Below, one piece after another: positions 9,204-17,057 of a stretch of 64,000 bases of DNA. The stretch is from assembly GCA_016278485.1 (NCBI GenBank), contig JADQBT010000014.1, positions 1-64,000 of the forward strand, written 5' to 3'. Both the position numbers and the translations under genes were made by a program. The stretch is from Halanaerobiales bacterium. Its GTDB lineage: Bacteria > Bacillota > Halanaerobiia > Halanaerobiales > Halanaerobiaceae. Position 1 is the stretch's first letter. Each line of letters starts with the position of its first letter. The notes under the pieces are model-generated. The model was not told the DNA's origin. It made no database searches and saw only the letters and a list, made by a program, of their open reading frames with translations.

Positions 9204-9668
9204 ATGAACATACCCGAAATTTTTAACACCAAAAAATCTTATTTCAATAATATTATGGAAACAAACAACCAGTCACAAAGTTATGGGCTTGTTCTTAAAG
9301 AAAAAGATGTGATGGAAATATTAAATGAAAGGGAATCTGTACTTCAGGACCAAGGCAGAGTAGAATTAGAAATTGGAATTACTGTTAAGATAATAGAATT
9401 TCTCTGTTCTTCCCCTTATGTAGATAAAATCCATTATACCGAGGAGATTATTGAACTACAGGAAATATATTATTATCTAAAAACTGAAACAAATGATAAA
9501 ATTCCTGATAATAAATTATTAAAAATTATTTTTAACCTTTACAATAATCCTTGCAATGGCTCACTTGAGCTCTTAAAGGGTCGAGAAGCTGATAGGATTA
9601 TCAATGCTGTCAGATGTAATGAGTCCTTACCTGAAACAAAAGGGGGTTCTAATCAAGGTGAATTCTAA
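9204..9668 (+). CDS. Conserved unknown protein, DUF6323-like
   Basis: The 154-residue protein from ATG 9204 follows the strong site GAGGGGGG; an upstream in-frame ATG at 9162 has none. It lacks membrane segments and signal. The pattern YGLVLKEKDV, GRVELEIGITVKIIEF, SPYVDK and QEIYYYLKTETNDKIPDNKL matches what I recall of DUF6323. In many Bacillota this is followed by a DUF6179 gene, as here with an 11-base overlap. Function is unknown. The pair lies between two IS3 relics, so it may have arrived, or been bounded, by transposition. Confidence 0.7.
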   Translation: MNIPEIFNTKKSYFNNIMETNNQSQSYGLVLKEKDVMEILNERESVLQDQGRVELEIGITVKIIEFLCSSPYVDKIHYTEEIIELQEIYYYLKTETNDKIPDNKLLKIIFNLYNNPCNGSLELLKGREADRIINAVRCNESLPETKGGSNQGEF

Positions 9669-11073
9669 TAAAATAGATTTGTCAAGTTCCATAATAAATA
9701 ACGGTTCAAAAATAAAGAAAGAAAATCTAAATAAATATCACTACACCCTCTCTCTTCTTCAGAAAGCAAGAAGAAATAACCTTCTAGATGAGGGAATGAT
9801 AAAAAGCATACAACAGGAAATATTTATACTACTTAAAGAATTAATACAAAAGTATACTAAAGGTAAAAGCAGTTCTGTAAAAGTAGAAACAGCTGAGTTC
9901 CTCCAGTCTTCTATCCTTTACTCTATAGATATTAAACTATCCAGTGTTTCCAGTCCTGAAGATAGTTTGAATATAATTCAGGAAAAAAATATGAAAGAGA
10001 TTTATGAACAGGGTATTAATATAGTAGAGAGCCTTTTTGATGAAACTAAAAAACTATATGACCAGATAAAAGAAAACAGACTTAAAATACCTCTGGAAGT
10101 CTATAATTCATCAATTGACCAGGCTCTACCTGACTTTTTTTCAAATTATAATATAAAATACAATGCCAGTAATACTGTGACTATGATAGATTACCCGTTA
10201 ATCTTTGACGATATGAAGGTCCAGGGTGTGTTATATATCAAGAATTACCTGGAGACACTCAAACTGGAAACTACCTTCTGTAATTATTTTAATATCAAGG
10301 ATATAAGAGATCTTTTAAAAAAATATGGCCAGATATATAAAGTTGATTATAGAGAAATTCCAATTAACTTGTTTGAATTAGTATTGAACAATTCTATCTT
10401 CTCTACAATATTAGATGATAATATACTTAATCTAGAAATATCAATCTCTAAATACAGAATACTCCATGATTTATTGACAGAAATATCAGCTGAAAAAATT
10501 AAATCCCTGGTAAATAGAGCTGTCGGAAAGATTAATAAAGAATTATCTATTCAGGACCATAAATTAATCAACTATATAAAACAATATATACCGCTCTTTA
10601 TGGGGAGATTACTCAATTCTATAGAGAATGACTGTCTTTATAATATTACTCTGACAGATATTCAAACAGAAGAAAAAGATAAAATTGTTTTTTCATCAAG
10701 AAATTCTATGAATGATAATATTTTTCGCAGTATAGTAGAAAAAATAAGCAACTGTGCAAAAACAGATAATAAAATTAAAATAATAAATACCAAAATAAAA
10801 TCTATGGATGATTTTCTTGATATTTTATCTGCTGATTGTTTATATAATGATGAATTTTTTGCTCTTTTCCAGAATATTAGTGACATGGAATTAGCTGTAC
10901 TAGCTAAAATAATTTTCACTGAAGAAATAAGAGTAGACGAATTTGACCTATCCAGTCTAGAATCTAAAAATATTGAAGAAGAATGGCAACTCTATTATAT
11001 AAAATTTATTAAAAAATTGAACAAAAATCATCAAAAACAAATAATAAAGTTAATAAATAAGATTGAATTTTAA
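9658..11073 (+). CDS. Conserved unknown protein, DUF6179-like
   Basis: The 471-residue protein from GTG 9658 overlaps the upstream gene by 11 bases and lies 11 bases past AAAGGGGG. It is soluble and mostly helical, rich in Lys/Ile/Asn. The region TKGKSSSVKVETAEFLQSSI, the IDYPLIFDDMKVQGVLYI region and the repeated central helices resemble the DUF6179 family as I remember it. Translational coupling with the DUF6323-like gene suggests the two products act together. No enzymatic motif is seen. The long frame without frameshifts, in a decayed neighbourhood, argues that the pair is under selection. Confidence 0.7.
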   Translation: MNSNKIDLSSSIINNGSKIKKENLNKYHYTLSLLQKARRNNLLDEGMIKSIQQEIFILLKELIQKYTKGKSSSVKVETAEFLQSSILYSIDIKLSSVSSPEDSLNIIQEKNMKEIYEQGINIVESLFDETKKLYDQIKENRLKIPLEVYNSSIDQALPDFFSNYNIKYNASNTVTMIDYPLIFDDMKVQGVLYIKNYLETLKLETTFCNYFNIKDIRDLLKKYGQIYKVDYREIPINLFELVLNNSIFSTILDDNILNLEISISKYRILHDLLTEISAEKIKSLVNRAVGKINKELSIQDHKLINYIKQYIPLFMGRLLNSIENDCLYNITLTDIQTEEKDKIVFSSRNSMNDNIFRSIVEKISNCAKTDNKIKIINTKIKSMDDFLDILSADCLYNDEFFALFQNISDMELAVLAKIIFTEEIRVDEFDLSSLESKNIEEEWQLYYIKFIKKLNKNHQKQIIKLINKIEF

Positions 11074-11095
11074 TAAGAAATTCAAACAATTTTTT

Positions 11096-11277
11096 CTAGC
11101 CTAGAGCCCAAACATTTCCGCAAGGTCACCCACTGCTAACGTTCCCCAGAGAATAGCAAGACCCAAGATGATTCTTACTACAAATGGAATTGAGAAACCA
11201 AACCTTTTCTTGAGAATGATATTTACCGGAGAAAAATAGACAAAAGATAGAAGAAGGTAAAAAATTCACGGAACTTA
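11096..11277 (-). pseudogene. Truncated copy of the 13860-14129 membrane protein gene
   Basis: The stretch matches the 3' two thirds of the intact gene at 13860-14129 almost base for base, including the shared ending GDLAEMFGL. The frame is broken by TGA at 11266-11268, where the intact copy has Gly (in HPVPGIF), and the 5' third is unrelated. The similarity also extends a few bases past the stop (ttttttctagcc). It is a partial duplicate that has lost its start. Confidence 0.88.
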
Positions 11278-11479
11278 GACATAAGAAAAGCATTATATTC
11301 TAAACAATCAAGAGCAATAGCAGGTGCAGTCCATGCTTTATGCAAAACTGGATTATTACCTGAAATATAAAAATTATGACTCACCTTTACATTCAAACAA
11401 TTCTTCTTCATCATGATTCCAGATATTTGCTCCACCTCATATTAACTAAACTTATCAGAATCAATCTACCTTTTGAAGA

Positions 11480-11557
11480 ATTGATACTGCAGGTATGATT
11501 CAAAGCATGTCTAGAGTTGGAAGATGTAAAGATAAATGGTCCAATGAGAGGATTTTT
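11480..11557 (+). pseudogene. IS3-family transposase fragment
   Basis: About 75 bases match the MTQSMSRVGKCIDNGPMEGF segment of the relic at 8663-9025, here as MIQSMSRVGRCKD, then a one-base insertion (GATAAATGG for GATAATGG), then a fragment of the following Pro-Met-Gly-Phe-like region. It is too short to function. It and the larger relic, in the same orientation, bracket the DUF6323/DUF6179-like pair. Confidence 0.75.
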
Positions 11558-11569
11558 ATGCATTAATTT

Positions 11570-11595
11570 AGGGATAGCTTAAGCTATCCCTTTTT
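11570..11595 (+). terminator. Stem-loop terminator
   Basis: GGGATAGCTTAAGCTATCCC is a perfect palindrome followed by TTTTTC on the plus strand. It abuts the stop codon of the convergent YcaQ-like gene. The sequence AATTTAGGGATAGC is repeated at 17252-17265. Confidence 0.75.
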
Positions 11596-12846
11596 CTAAA
11601 CTTTTTCTGTTAAACCTCCGTGTGCTTCCTCATGAGTTATTCCCTCTAACACTTTTCCACTATAACATATTGAATCTAAATTTAAATATTCTTGAAATTT
11701 ATTCATACACTTAGAAAGTGCCTCTTTCATTTCATCTGTTACAACTACTCCATCTTCCCACCACCACTTCTTAATTACTAATTCACTTTTTTTATTATTA
11801 CAGATCGGCTCACAGCGGGCTATAAGTTTATCACGGTAAAGAACTGGTAAAACATAATAACCATATTCTCTTTCTTGTACAGGTTTATAAACTTCCCAAA
11901 CATACTCAAAGTCGAATAATTCCTTTATTAATTTTCTATCCCATAATAAATTATCGAGAGGAGCTATTAAGGCTGCTTGATCACTTACCTGTATTTTATT
12001 ATCAATTGCCTTTTTTAATAATAATTTCTCTTCAGCAGGTATATATAAAGGATGTTTTATTTCCTCTACGTTTAATGCTAAAATTTCATTTCTTTTCAGT
12101 AATCTATCAATTGTATCCATTAATAATTTTTTCTTTAGTCCCATGATCCCCAACCAGGCAGTACTCCCCGATAATGGCCATATCATCCCTATACTACAAA
12201 TCCTTCTTTTTACATGCCAGTCATAGTATCTATCATCAGTCTCATTAGGATCTCCTAACGATATTATTTTATTTGGTATATGTTTTTTACTAAAGTCATA
12301 TACCTTTCTTGTACCAATTCTCTCGTGTACTATTAATTCTCCCCAAGAATACATACTATCTAATGCAGCCCTAGCAACCCTTGTTGGTGCCCAGGACCAG
12401 TCAACTATTTCATCAAAATCTAAATCCAGGGAAGATATAGGTCCTTTTTTATGTAGTAAATCTCTTACAGCAGGCAAAACCTCCTTAACACCCTTTTTAT
12501 TGGAATATCGCTGAAAAGCCCTCTTACGATATTTACTGAAAAAAGGCCAGTCCTCTACAGAATATATAGACTGGTTTTTATCCCAGCCATCCAATAATTT
12601 TCGTTCATCATATAACAATTCTTCAAGCATCTGTTTTCTATAATTTTTTATCCGAGATTGCAATACCAGATGAGGATTTTCCCCCACTTTGTTTAAAGGA
12701 TCAAATTGAATACATCCTACCTTTTTAATATAATTTAAAATTCCTTTTTTGCCGTTTAGCTTCCTAACTGGAAGTAATCCTTGATATGCTAATATAAATT
12801 GTCTCGCCTGTTTCTTAGTCAAATATATTGAACTAATTTCACACAT
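11596..12846 (-). CDS. YcaQ/AlkX-like winged-helix protein (HTH_42 family)
   Basis: The 416-residue protein matches the HTH_42 family that includes the interstrand-crosslink DNA glycosylase YcaQ/AlkX. Seen features are the N-terminal ARQFILAYQGL, CIQFDPLNKVGENPHLVLQS, the LLDGWDKNQSIY-DWPFF segment, and the C-terminal APLDNLLWDRKL and WEVYKPVQEREYGYYVLPVL. A role in repair of crosslinked or alkylated DNA is inferred from the family. ATG 12846 lies immediately after AAAGGAG, an unusually short spacing, so the exact start is uncertain. No operon partner. Confidence 0.78.
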   Translation of the reverse strand: MCEISSIYLTKKQARQFILAYQGLLPVRKLNGKKGILNYIKKVGCIQFDPLNKVGENPHLVLQSRIKNYRKQMLEELLYDERKLLDGWDKNQSIYSVEDWPFFSKYRKRAFQRYSNKKGVKEVLPAVRDLLHKKGPISSLDLDFDEIVDWSWAPTRVARAALDSMYSWGELIVHERIGTRKVYDFSKKHIPNKIISLGDPNETDDRYYDWHVKRRICSIGMIWPLSGSTAWLGIMGLKKKLLMDTIDRLLKRNEILALNVEEIKHPLYIPAEEKLLLKKAIDNKIQVSDQAALIAPLDNLLWDRKLIKELFDFEYVWEVYKPVQEREYGYYVLPVLYRDKLIARCEPICNNKKSELVIKKWWWEDGVVVTDEMKEALSKCMNKFQEYLNLDSICYSGKVLEGITHEEAHGGLTEKV

Positions 12847-12991
12847 CTCCTTTCATCCCTATTTTGCTCAGGGAAATTATCTAATACCTTCTCTAATGTA
12901 TTAAAAATCTTCTCATTCTCATAAGCTGAGGAAAGGCTCTATTTTCATTTTACCATCTAACTCTATTTGTCTATTATCCTAATTATTCTAT

Positions 12992-13022
12992 AAAAAAACA
13001 AAAGACCCTTTTAAGGGTCTTT
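12992..13022 (-). terminator. Terminator of the CPBP gene
   Basis: AAAGACCCTTTTAAGGGTCTTT forms a GACCC/GGGTC-based hairpin. On the minus strand it is followed by TGTTTTTTTA. It is about 30 bases after the CPBP stop codon. Confidence 0.85.
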
Positions 13023-13051
13023 ATATGATCCAGTTTGTTTACTTATATTTT

Positions 13052-13741
13052 TTAAGCCAAAGTAGGTAAAACTATAAGCATTAAAAAATTTATCGTCCAA
13101 TGCATTATTATACATCCAATTAAATTTCTTTTGTAAAGATAAAAACTTATCAAAGAAATAGTAAAAACGAACTGTGGTATAGCACCAGCTAACCCCCAGG
13201 CAGGAAAATGAATTGCAAGAAAAATTAAACCTGTAATAAATCCAGCCAGTAGAAAACTATCAGATATTCCACCTAATCTTTCCAAGGAATAGCCCCGGTA
13301 AAATAGTTCTTCTGTAATTGCAGCGGTAGTAATGGTTAGTAATTTTATTGCTAAAGGTAATTCTCCAACTAATGAAAGCATATTAGGTTGTTTCAAACCC
13401 AATAAACTATATAATATTCCCAGGAATAATATTCCTACCACCACAGAAATAACCCCAAAAACAATAGCCAAAATCACTGTTTTTGTATCAGTTTTTTTAA
13501 TTCCAATTGATCGAAGAGGTCGTTTTTCCCACGATATTACAATTATTATAATGATTGCAGCTAGAAACCATTTCTTTAAATCACTAACTAAAATTTGACC
13601 CAAAAACGAGTTTGCAGATATATTAAATAACTTAAATAACTCTCCAATCAAATTAATACCAAATAAAGCTAAAAAAAGCCCCACAAATTTAGGTAAATTG
13701 ATTTTCCCATTAAATAATAGTCTCCGCTCTAATTTAGTCAT
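13052..13741 (-). CDS. CPBP family intramembrane metalloprotease
   Basis: The 229-residue membrane protein has about seven hydrophobic segments and the CPBP (Abi) motifs: AAITEELFYRGYSLERL with the paired Glu and Arg, FLAIHFPAWG, and IIMHWTINF, whose His residues would complete a metal site. Such proteases cut substrates within the membrane; some act in peptide processing or self-immunity. ATG 13741 follows AGGGGG. The gene is intact, unlike its relative at 6333-7150. No bacteriocin-like partner is visible next to it. Confidence 0.85.
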   Translation of the reverse strand: MTKLERRLLFNGKINLPKFVGLFLALFGINLIGELFKLFNISANSFLGQILVSDLKKWFLAAIIIIIVISWEKRPLRSIGIKKTDTKTVILAIVFGVISVVVGILFLGILYSLLGLKQPNMLSLVGELPLAIKLLTITTAAITEELFYRGYSLERLGGISDSFLLAGFITGLIFLAIHFPAWGLAGAIPQFVFTISLISFYLYKRNLIGCIIMHWTINFLMLIVLPTLA

Positions 13742-13808
13742 AAAAACCCCCTTATTGGACCAGCAAAATTGTACCTTATAGGAAAGAACTGTTGTTCAAC
13801 AAAATCAA

Positions 13809-13855
13809 AATGGTACCGAACGTGGCTTTTTCCCGTATTCGATACCATTTTTTTC
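13809..13855. terminator. Dispersed stem-loop element, copy D (terminator-like)
   Basis: ATGGTACCGAA (13810-13820) pairs with TTCGATACCAT (13838-13848) with one mismatch. The loop CGTGGCTTTTTCCCGTA resembles that of copy C. TTTTTTT follows on the plus strand and TTTTGATTTTG on the minus strand, so it can end transcription of the minus gene at 13860-14129. Confidence 0.7.
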
Positions 13856-13859
13856 TAGC

Positions 13860-14129
13860 CTAAAGCCCAAACATTTCCGCAAGGTCACCCACAGCTAACG
13901 TTCCCCAGAGAATAGCAAGACCCAAGATGATTCTTACTACAATTGGAATCGAGAAACCAAACCTTTTCTTGAGAAAAGTATTTGCTGGAGAAAAATAAAG
14001 AAAAGAAAGAAGAAGGTAAAAAATACCAGGAACGGGGTGCACCAAAAACAGATTCAATACACCGATCACAATGAAAGCTACGCCAAATATCCAATTGATT
14101 ATCTTACAAACATTAGATTTATTATTCAT
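13860..14129 (-). CDS. Small membrane protein of unknown function
   Basis: The 89-residue product has three hydrophobic segments (about residues 10-28, 31-47 and 62-80) and a basic loop (LKKRFGF). ATG 14129 follows AAAGGAG. It lies 17 bases behind the PadR-linked permease-like gene and is probably the third gene of that operon. A truncated copy at 11096-11277 shows that this gene was duplicated locally. I do not recognise the family. Confidence 0.75.
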   Translation of the reverse strand: MNNKSNVCKIINWIFGVAFIVIGVLNLFLVHPVPGIFYLLLSFLYFSPANTFLKKRFGFSIPIVVRIILGLAILWGTLAVGDLAEMFGL

Positions 14130-14146
14130 AATGATTTCTCCTTTTT

Positions 14147-15490
14147 TTAATTAAACCTAAAAACTACCGGAAATACAAACACAACTATAGCCATCCAGAT
14201 TGCATAAACTGTCAAATAATCGGTTTGCCATATTTCAATTTTTTCAAATTCTATCTTTTTCAAAAAATAGCGAATATATAACCATAGAAGTGCAGCAAGG
14301 TTAACTAATAACAGAACATTTTCACCCAGAGCAGCTAGCTTATTTGGACTAATTCCGTACTCTGACAATCTAAATAATATTCCAGATAAGGCAACACCAT
14401 CTACGACTATTGCTACAACGATTAAAGCTGTATTCAAATAATCAAATATATTAATTTTATCATAAATATTTCTGGCAGAAATTGTATATAAAACCATACC
14501 CAAGACTAACACTAACATTAAATCAAAACCAATCAAAAAATCTCTTTCAACAAAAGGACTATTTCCCGTAAAAATAATAGCCATTAAGAAAGTTAGCATG
14601 ACAATTAAAAATAACGGACTAAATATTTTGGCCAAAATCGGAGCAAAATTTTCTACTATACTCTTTTTTGTTTCAACTAAATAAACAGTAATTATAGCAG
14701 CAGCAGTTCCAGCATAGTAAATAAAATAATTCTCAAAAAAGCCTTCTGCATCAATTGCTATCGATTCAAAAATAGCAAAAATAAACATCATCAAAACCAT
14801 TAATCCCAACATAATCAAACTACCATAGATTACACTTTCACCTGTAAAACGTATAAAATTCATTCTTCCCTTTTTAGTCCTCCACTTGTCACCTAGATAG
14901 GCCACTCCCGTGACTAACCATAACATAATAGGAAGATGTATTCCTGTTAACATTGCTGTATGATTGGGGTCATATGAAGGGTACAAATTTATAATTACCC
15001 CCGTTAAAACAAATATTGTTGTAATATACCCTATCAGCTTCTTACTAACATGATGCTTTATAATGAAAAACAATGCAATGAATGGTAATATATAAAAACT
15101 TAAATTTCTAAAATAAACAACACTATCCATATTCAGACCAAAAAAAGTAGGTATTTTGGCAACTGTACCTGCTAATAAAGAAAATAAAACAACTAATAAG
15201 ATATCACGCCGGCTTTTTTTCTTTGCATCTGGATCAACTGGATCAATTAACAATTGTTTCCACAAAGTATCAGTATTTACTTTAGAATACTCCTCTGATA
15301 TCAGATTAACATTTCCTAATCTCTTGACACTAATTAAAAAGGCTTCATCTTCACTGAGTCCATTCTCTGTTAATTCATCAATTTGTTCTCGTAGATGATT
15401 TTCTAGTTCTATAACATCAGATTCATCCAATTTACCACTAGAACGCAAATAATCAGACCAGGAAGTTATATTTAATTCTAAATCAAACAT
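14147..15490 (-). CDS. Permease-prefix-domain multi-pass membrane protein
   Basis: The 447-residue protein begins with a soluble domain of about 80 residues that matches the permease prefix domain 1 pattern (ELENHLREQIDELTENGLSEDEAF, shown here in two parts: ELENHLREQIDEL and GLSEDEAFLISVKRLG). About ten transmembrane segments follow. ATG 15490 is chosen because GGAGG lies seven bases before it; upstream ATGs lack a site. The gene directly follows padR, a common pairing in which the regulator controls the membrane protein. Its function is unknown; related PadR-linked proteins are often involved in stress or drug response. Confidence 0.8.
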   Translation of the reverse strand: MFDLELNITSWSDYLRSSGKLDESDVIELENHLREQIDELTENGLSEDEAFLISVKRLGNVNLISEEYSKVNTDTLWKQLLIDPVDPDAKKKSRRDILLVVLFSLLAGTVAKIPTFFGLNMDSVVYFRNLSFYILPFIALFFIIKHHVSKKLIGYITTIFVLTGVIINLYPSYDPNHTAMLTGIHLPIMLWLVTGVAYLGDKWRTKKGRMNFIRFTGESVIYGSLIMLGLMVLMMFIFAIFESIAIDAEGFFENYFIYYAGTAAAIITVYLVETKKSIVENFAPILAKIFSPLFLIVMLTFLMAIIFTGNSPFVERDFLIGFDLMLVLVLGMVLYTISARNIYDKINIFDYLNTALIVVAIVVDGVALSGILFRLSEYGISPNKLAALGENVLLLVNLAALLWLYIRYFLKKIEFEKIEIWQTDYLTVYAIWMAIVVFVFPVVFRFN

Positions 15491-15503
15491 TGTTTTCCTC
15501 CTT

Positions 15504-15839
15504 TTATTCATCATCATCATAAATTTCTGCAGACAAAGTAGAATGAACTACTTCCCATTGCTTTTTATAATTTTCCAATTCTAATAGCCCCTCTTCTTTC
15601 AAATAATAAAATTTACATCTACGCCCTGTTTCAGATTTTCCCCAGTAAGATTTAATAAAATTGTTTTTTTCTAGTCTATGCAATACCGGATACAACATTC
15701 CTTCTGTCCAAACGATCTCATCATTAGAAGCTTTTTTTATCTTTTTAATTATTTCATATCCATAACTATCTTGTTTCTTTAAAATAGCAAGAATGAGTGG
15801 TGTGGCCGAGGCAGCAATTAAATCCTTTGATATATCCAT
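15504..15839 (-). CDS. PadR family transcriptional regulator
   Basis: The 111-residue protein has the PadR winged-helix pattern: LILAILKKQDSYGYEIIKKI, EGMLYPVLHRLEKN, SYWGKSETGRRCKFYYL. ATG 15839 lies five bases after GGAGG. PadR proteins usually repress their own operon and dissociate on ligand binding. The two direct repeats immediately upstream (15851-15901) are the likely binding sites. The next gene begins 13 bases after its stop, so padR, the permease-prefix gene and the small membrane gene form one operon. Confidence 0.9.
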   Translation of the reverse strand: MDISKDLIAASATPLILAILKKQDSYGYEIIKKIKKASNDEIVWTEGMLYPVLHRLEKNNFIKSYWGKSETGRRCKFYYLKEEGLLELENYKKQWEVVHSTLSAEIYDDDE

Positions 15840-15850
15840 AGGGACCTCCA

Positions 15851-15901
15851 ATACCTAGAAATTCTATGTAATAATATTATTATACCTAGAACTTCAATGT
15901 A
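15851..15901. promoter_or_regulatory. Direct-repeat operator candidate upstream of padR
   Basis: ATACCTAGAAATTCTATGTA (15851-15870) is repeated as ATACCTAGAACTTCAATGTA (15882-15901), 31 bases start to start, about three helical turns. It covers the padR leader and ribosome site. Autoregulation by PadR is inferred. Confidence 0.65.
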
Positions 15902-15954
15902 TGTCAAGTTAATTATTAGATAATACTAAATTGCAATAAATAATAGTAGGTATA

Positions 15955-15986
15955 AAAATAACCGGAAGCATTAGCTCCCGGTTTTA
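15955..15986 (-). terminator. Terminator of the SHOCT/DUF2089 operon
   Basis: ACCGGAAGC (15961-15969) pairs with GCTCCCGGT (15974-15982). On the minus strand TATTTTTATA follows, on the plus strand TTTTATC. It lies after the gene at 16006-16395. Confidence 0.75.
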
Positions 15987-16005
15987 TCATTCTAACTTAT
16001 TTTAC

Positions 16006-16395
16006 CTACTCAACATAAACTTCAACTGTTGTATTACTTTCTTCATCATAAACATCAACTATTTTTCCTTCGGCACCGTCCTTGATTGCTTTAATAATCT
16101 CTTCAAAGTCAATGTCTTTTAACTCATCAGCATTTAATTCCGGTGTATAGGCTTTAGCAATTTTAAAACCCACATCAACTAATGAAATTGGAATATTAAC
16201 ATTCACCTTTGCTTTGTCATCTTCTGTTCTTACTTTAACCTTCAACCATTTTGCAGAACTAGAACTACCTGGTTTAATCAGTTTCTCTTCATCCCTATTT
16301 TCAATAGCCTCAAGCAACTCTAAACCTTCTTTTGAATTGATCTTTCCTTCTTCAATCATCTTTAAAATTTGCATTCTTTCTTCATTATTAGTCAT
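16006..16395 (-). CDS. SHOCT-like domain protein
   Basis: The 129-residue soluble acidic protein starts with a SHOCT-like helical module (QILKMIEEGKINSKEGLELL). A beta-rich segment (KWLKVKVRTEDDKAKVNVNI) follows, then an acidic C-terminal half ending in DVYDEESNTTVEVYVE. Similar proteins occur next to DUF2089 regulators, as here. GGAGG precedes ATG. It is the last gene of a three-gene operon. The beta segment has the same outline as the 88-residue protein two genes upstream, which suggests a related fold. Function unknown. Confidence 0.75.
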   Translation of the reverse strand: MTNNEERMQILKMIEEGKINSKEGLELLEAIENRDEEKLIKPGSSSSAKWLKVKVRTEDDKAKVNVNIPISLVDVGFKIAKAYTPELNADELKDIDFEEIIKAIKDGAEGKIVDVYDEESNTTVEVYVE

Positions 16396-16415
16396 TATTT
16401 TTCCTCCTCTTATTT

Positions 16416-16778
16416 TTATTCAGTTAAAAGTGTCAACGCCTTTTCTTTGGTTATTTCTCCCTGGCTCAATTTATTTAATATTTCTTTTTTATTTACTTTA
16501 GGTTTTTCGTCTTCCAGGAAACCTAAAGATTTCCTCACCTCTTCCAGTTTGTTTTTAACGGTGGGATAAGATACACCAAGTTCTTTTTCCATTTCTTTAA
16601 TACTTCCACGGTTTTTTAAAAACATTTCGATAAAATACCGCTGTTCTTCGTCAAGTTTACAAAACTTACATAACTCAAACTGTCCACTGATCACTGTTTT
16701 ACAATGATTACAACTAAGTTCTGTTACTTTAAGTTCATGTTCACAGATAGGACAGCGTCCTATTGCTCTTTTCGCCAT
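16416..16778 (-). CDS. DUF2089 family zinc-ribbon / helix-turn-helix regulator
   Basis: The 120-residue protein has an N-terminal zinc ribbon with two Cys pairs (CPICEHEL, CNHC) and a further C-x2-C (CKFC). An HTH region (SIKEMEKELGVSYPTVKNKL) follows, then a C-terminal SHOCT-like helix pair (EILNKLSQGEITKEKALTLL). This order is typical of DUF2089. It probably binds DNA and controls its own operon. GGAGGG precedes ATG. Its C-terminal helices resemble the N-terminus of the next gene, which suggests the two products interact through matched modules. Confidence 0.82.
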   Translation of the reverse strand: MAKRAIGRCPICEHELKVTELSCNHCKTVISGQFELCKFCKLDEEQRYFIEMFLKNRGSIKEMEKELGVSYPTVKNKLEEVRKSLGFLEDEKPKVNKKEILNKLSQGEITKEKALTLLTE

Positions 16779-16790
16779 TTTTTTACCCTC

Positions 16791-17057
16791 CTAACGAGTA
16801 TAGATTCTCACAAATACTTTATCATCACCATCATCAACATCTATATTAACAATTTCAAAAGGATCCTCATTTTTTAATACAGCAAAAATCCTGTTTATTT
16901 CCTCAATCTCAATTTTAAAACCAACTTCATTCTCTATATGTTTTCCAACTAGTTTATAAGAAAACTTAACTAAACTTTCAATAAATCCAACTGGGAGAGC
17001 TGGAATAGGTAGATAGAATTTGTTAATTTTTATTTTTATCTTTATTTTTTTTGCCAT
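16791..17057 (-). CDS. Small acidic beta-rich protein of the DUF2089 operon
   Basis: The 88-residue protein begins with a lysine-rich strand (KKIKIKIKINKFYLPIPA), continues with a Phe-rich helix (GFIESLVKFSYKLV), and ends in a strand rich in Asp (NIDVDDGDDKVFVRIYTR). The layout parallels the C-terminal two thirds of the SHOCT-like protein at 16006-16395. ATG follows GAGGAG. It is the first gene of the operon. I do not recognise a named family. Confidence 0.65.
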   Translation of the reverse strand: MAKKIKIKIKINKFYLPIPALPVGFIESLVKFSYKLVGKHIENEVGFKIEIEEINRIFAVLKNEDPFEIVNIDVDDGDDKVFVRIYTR

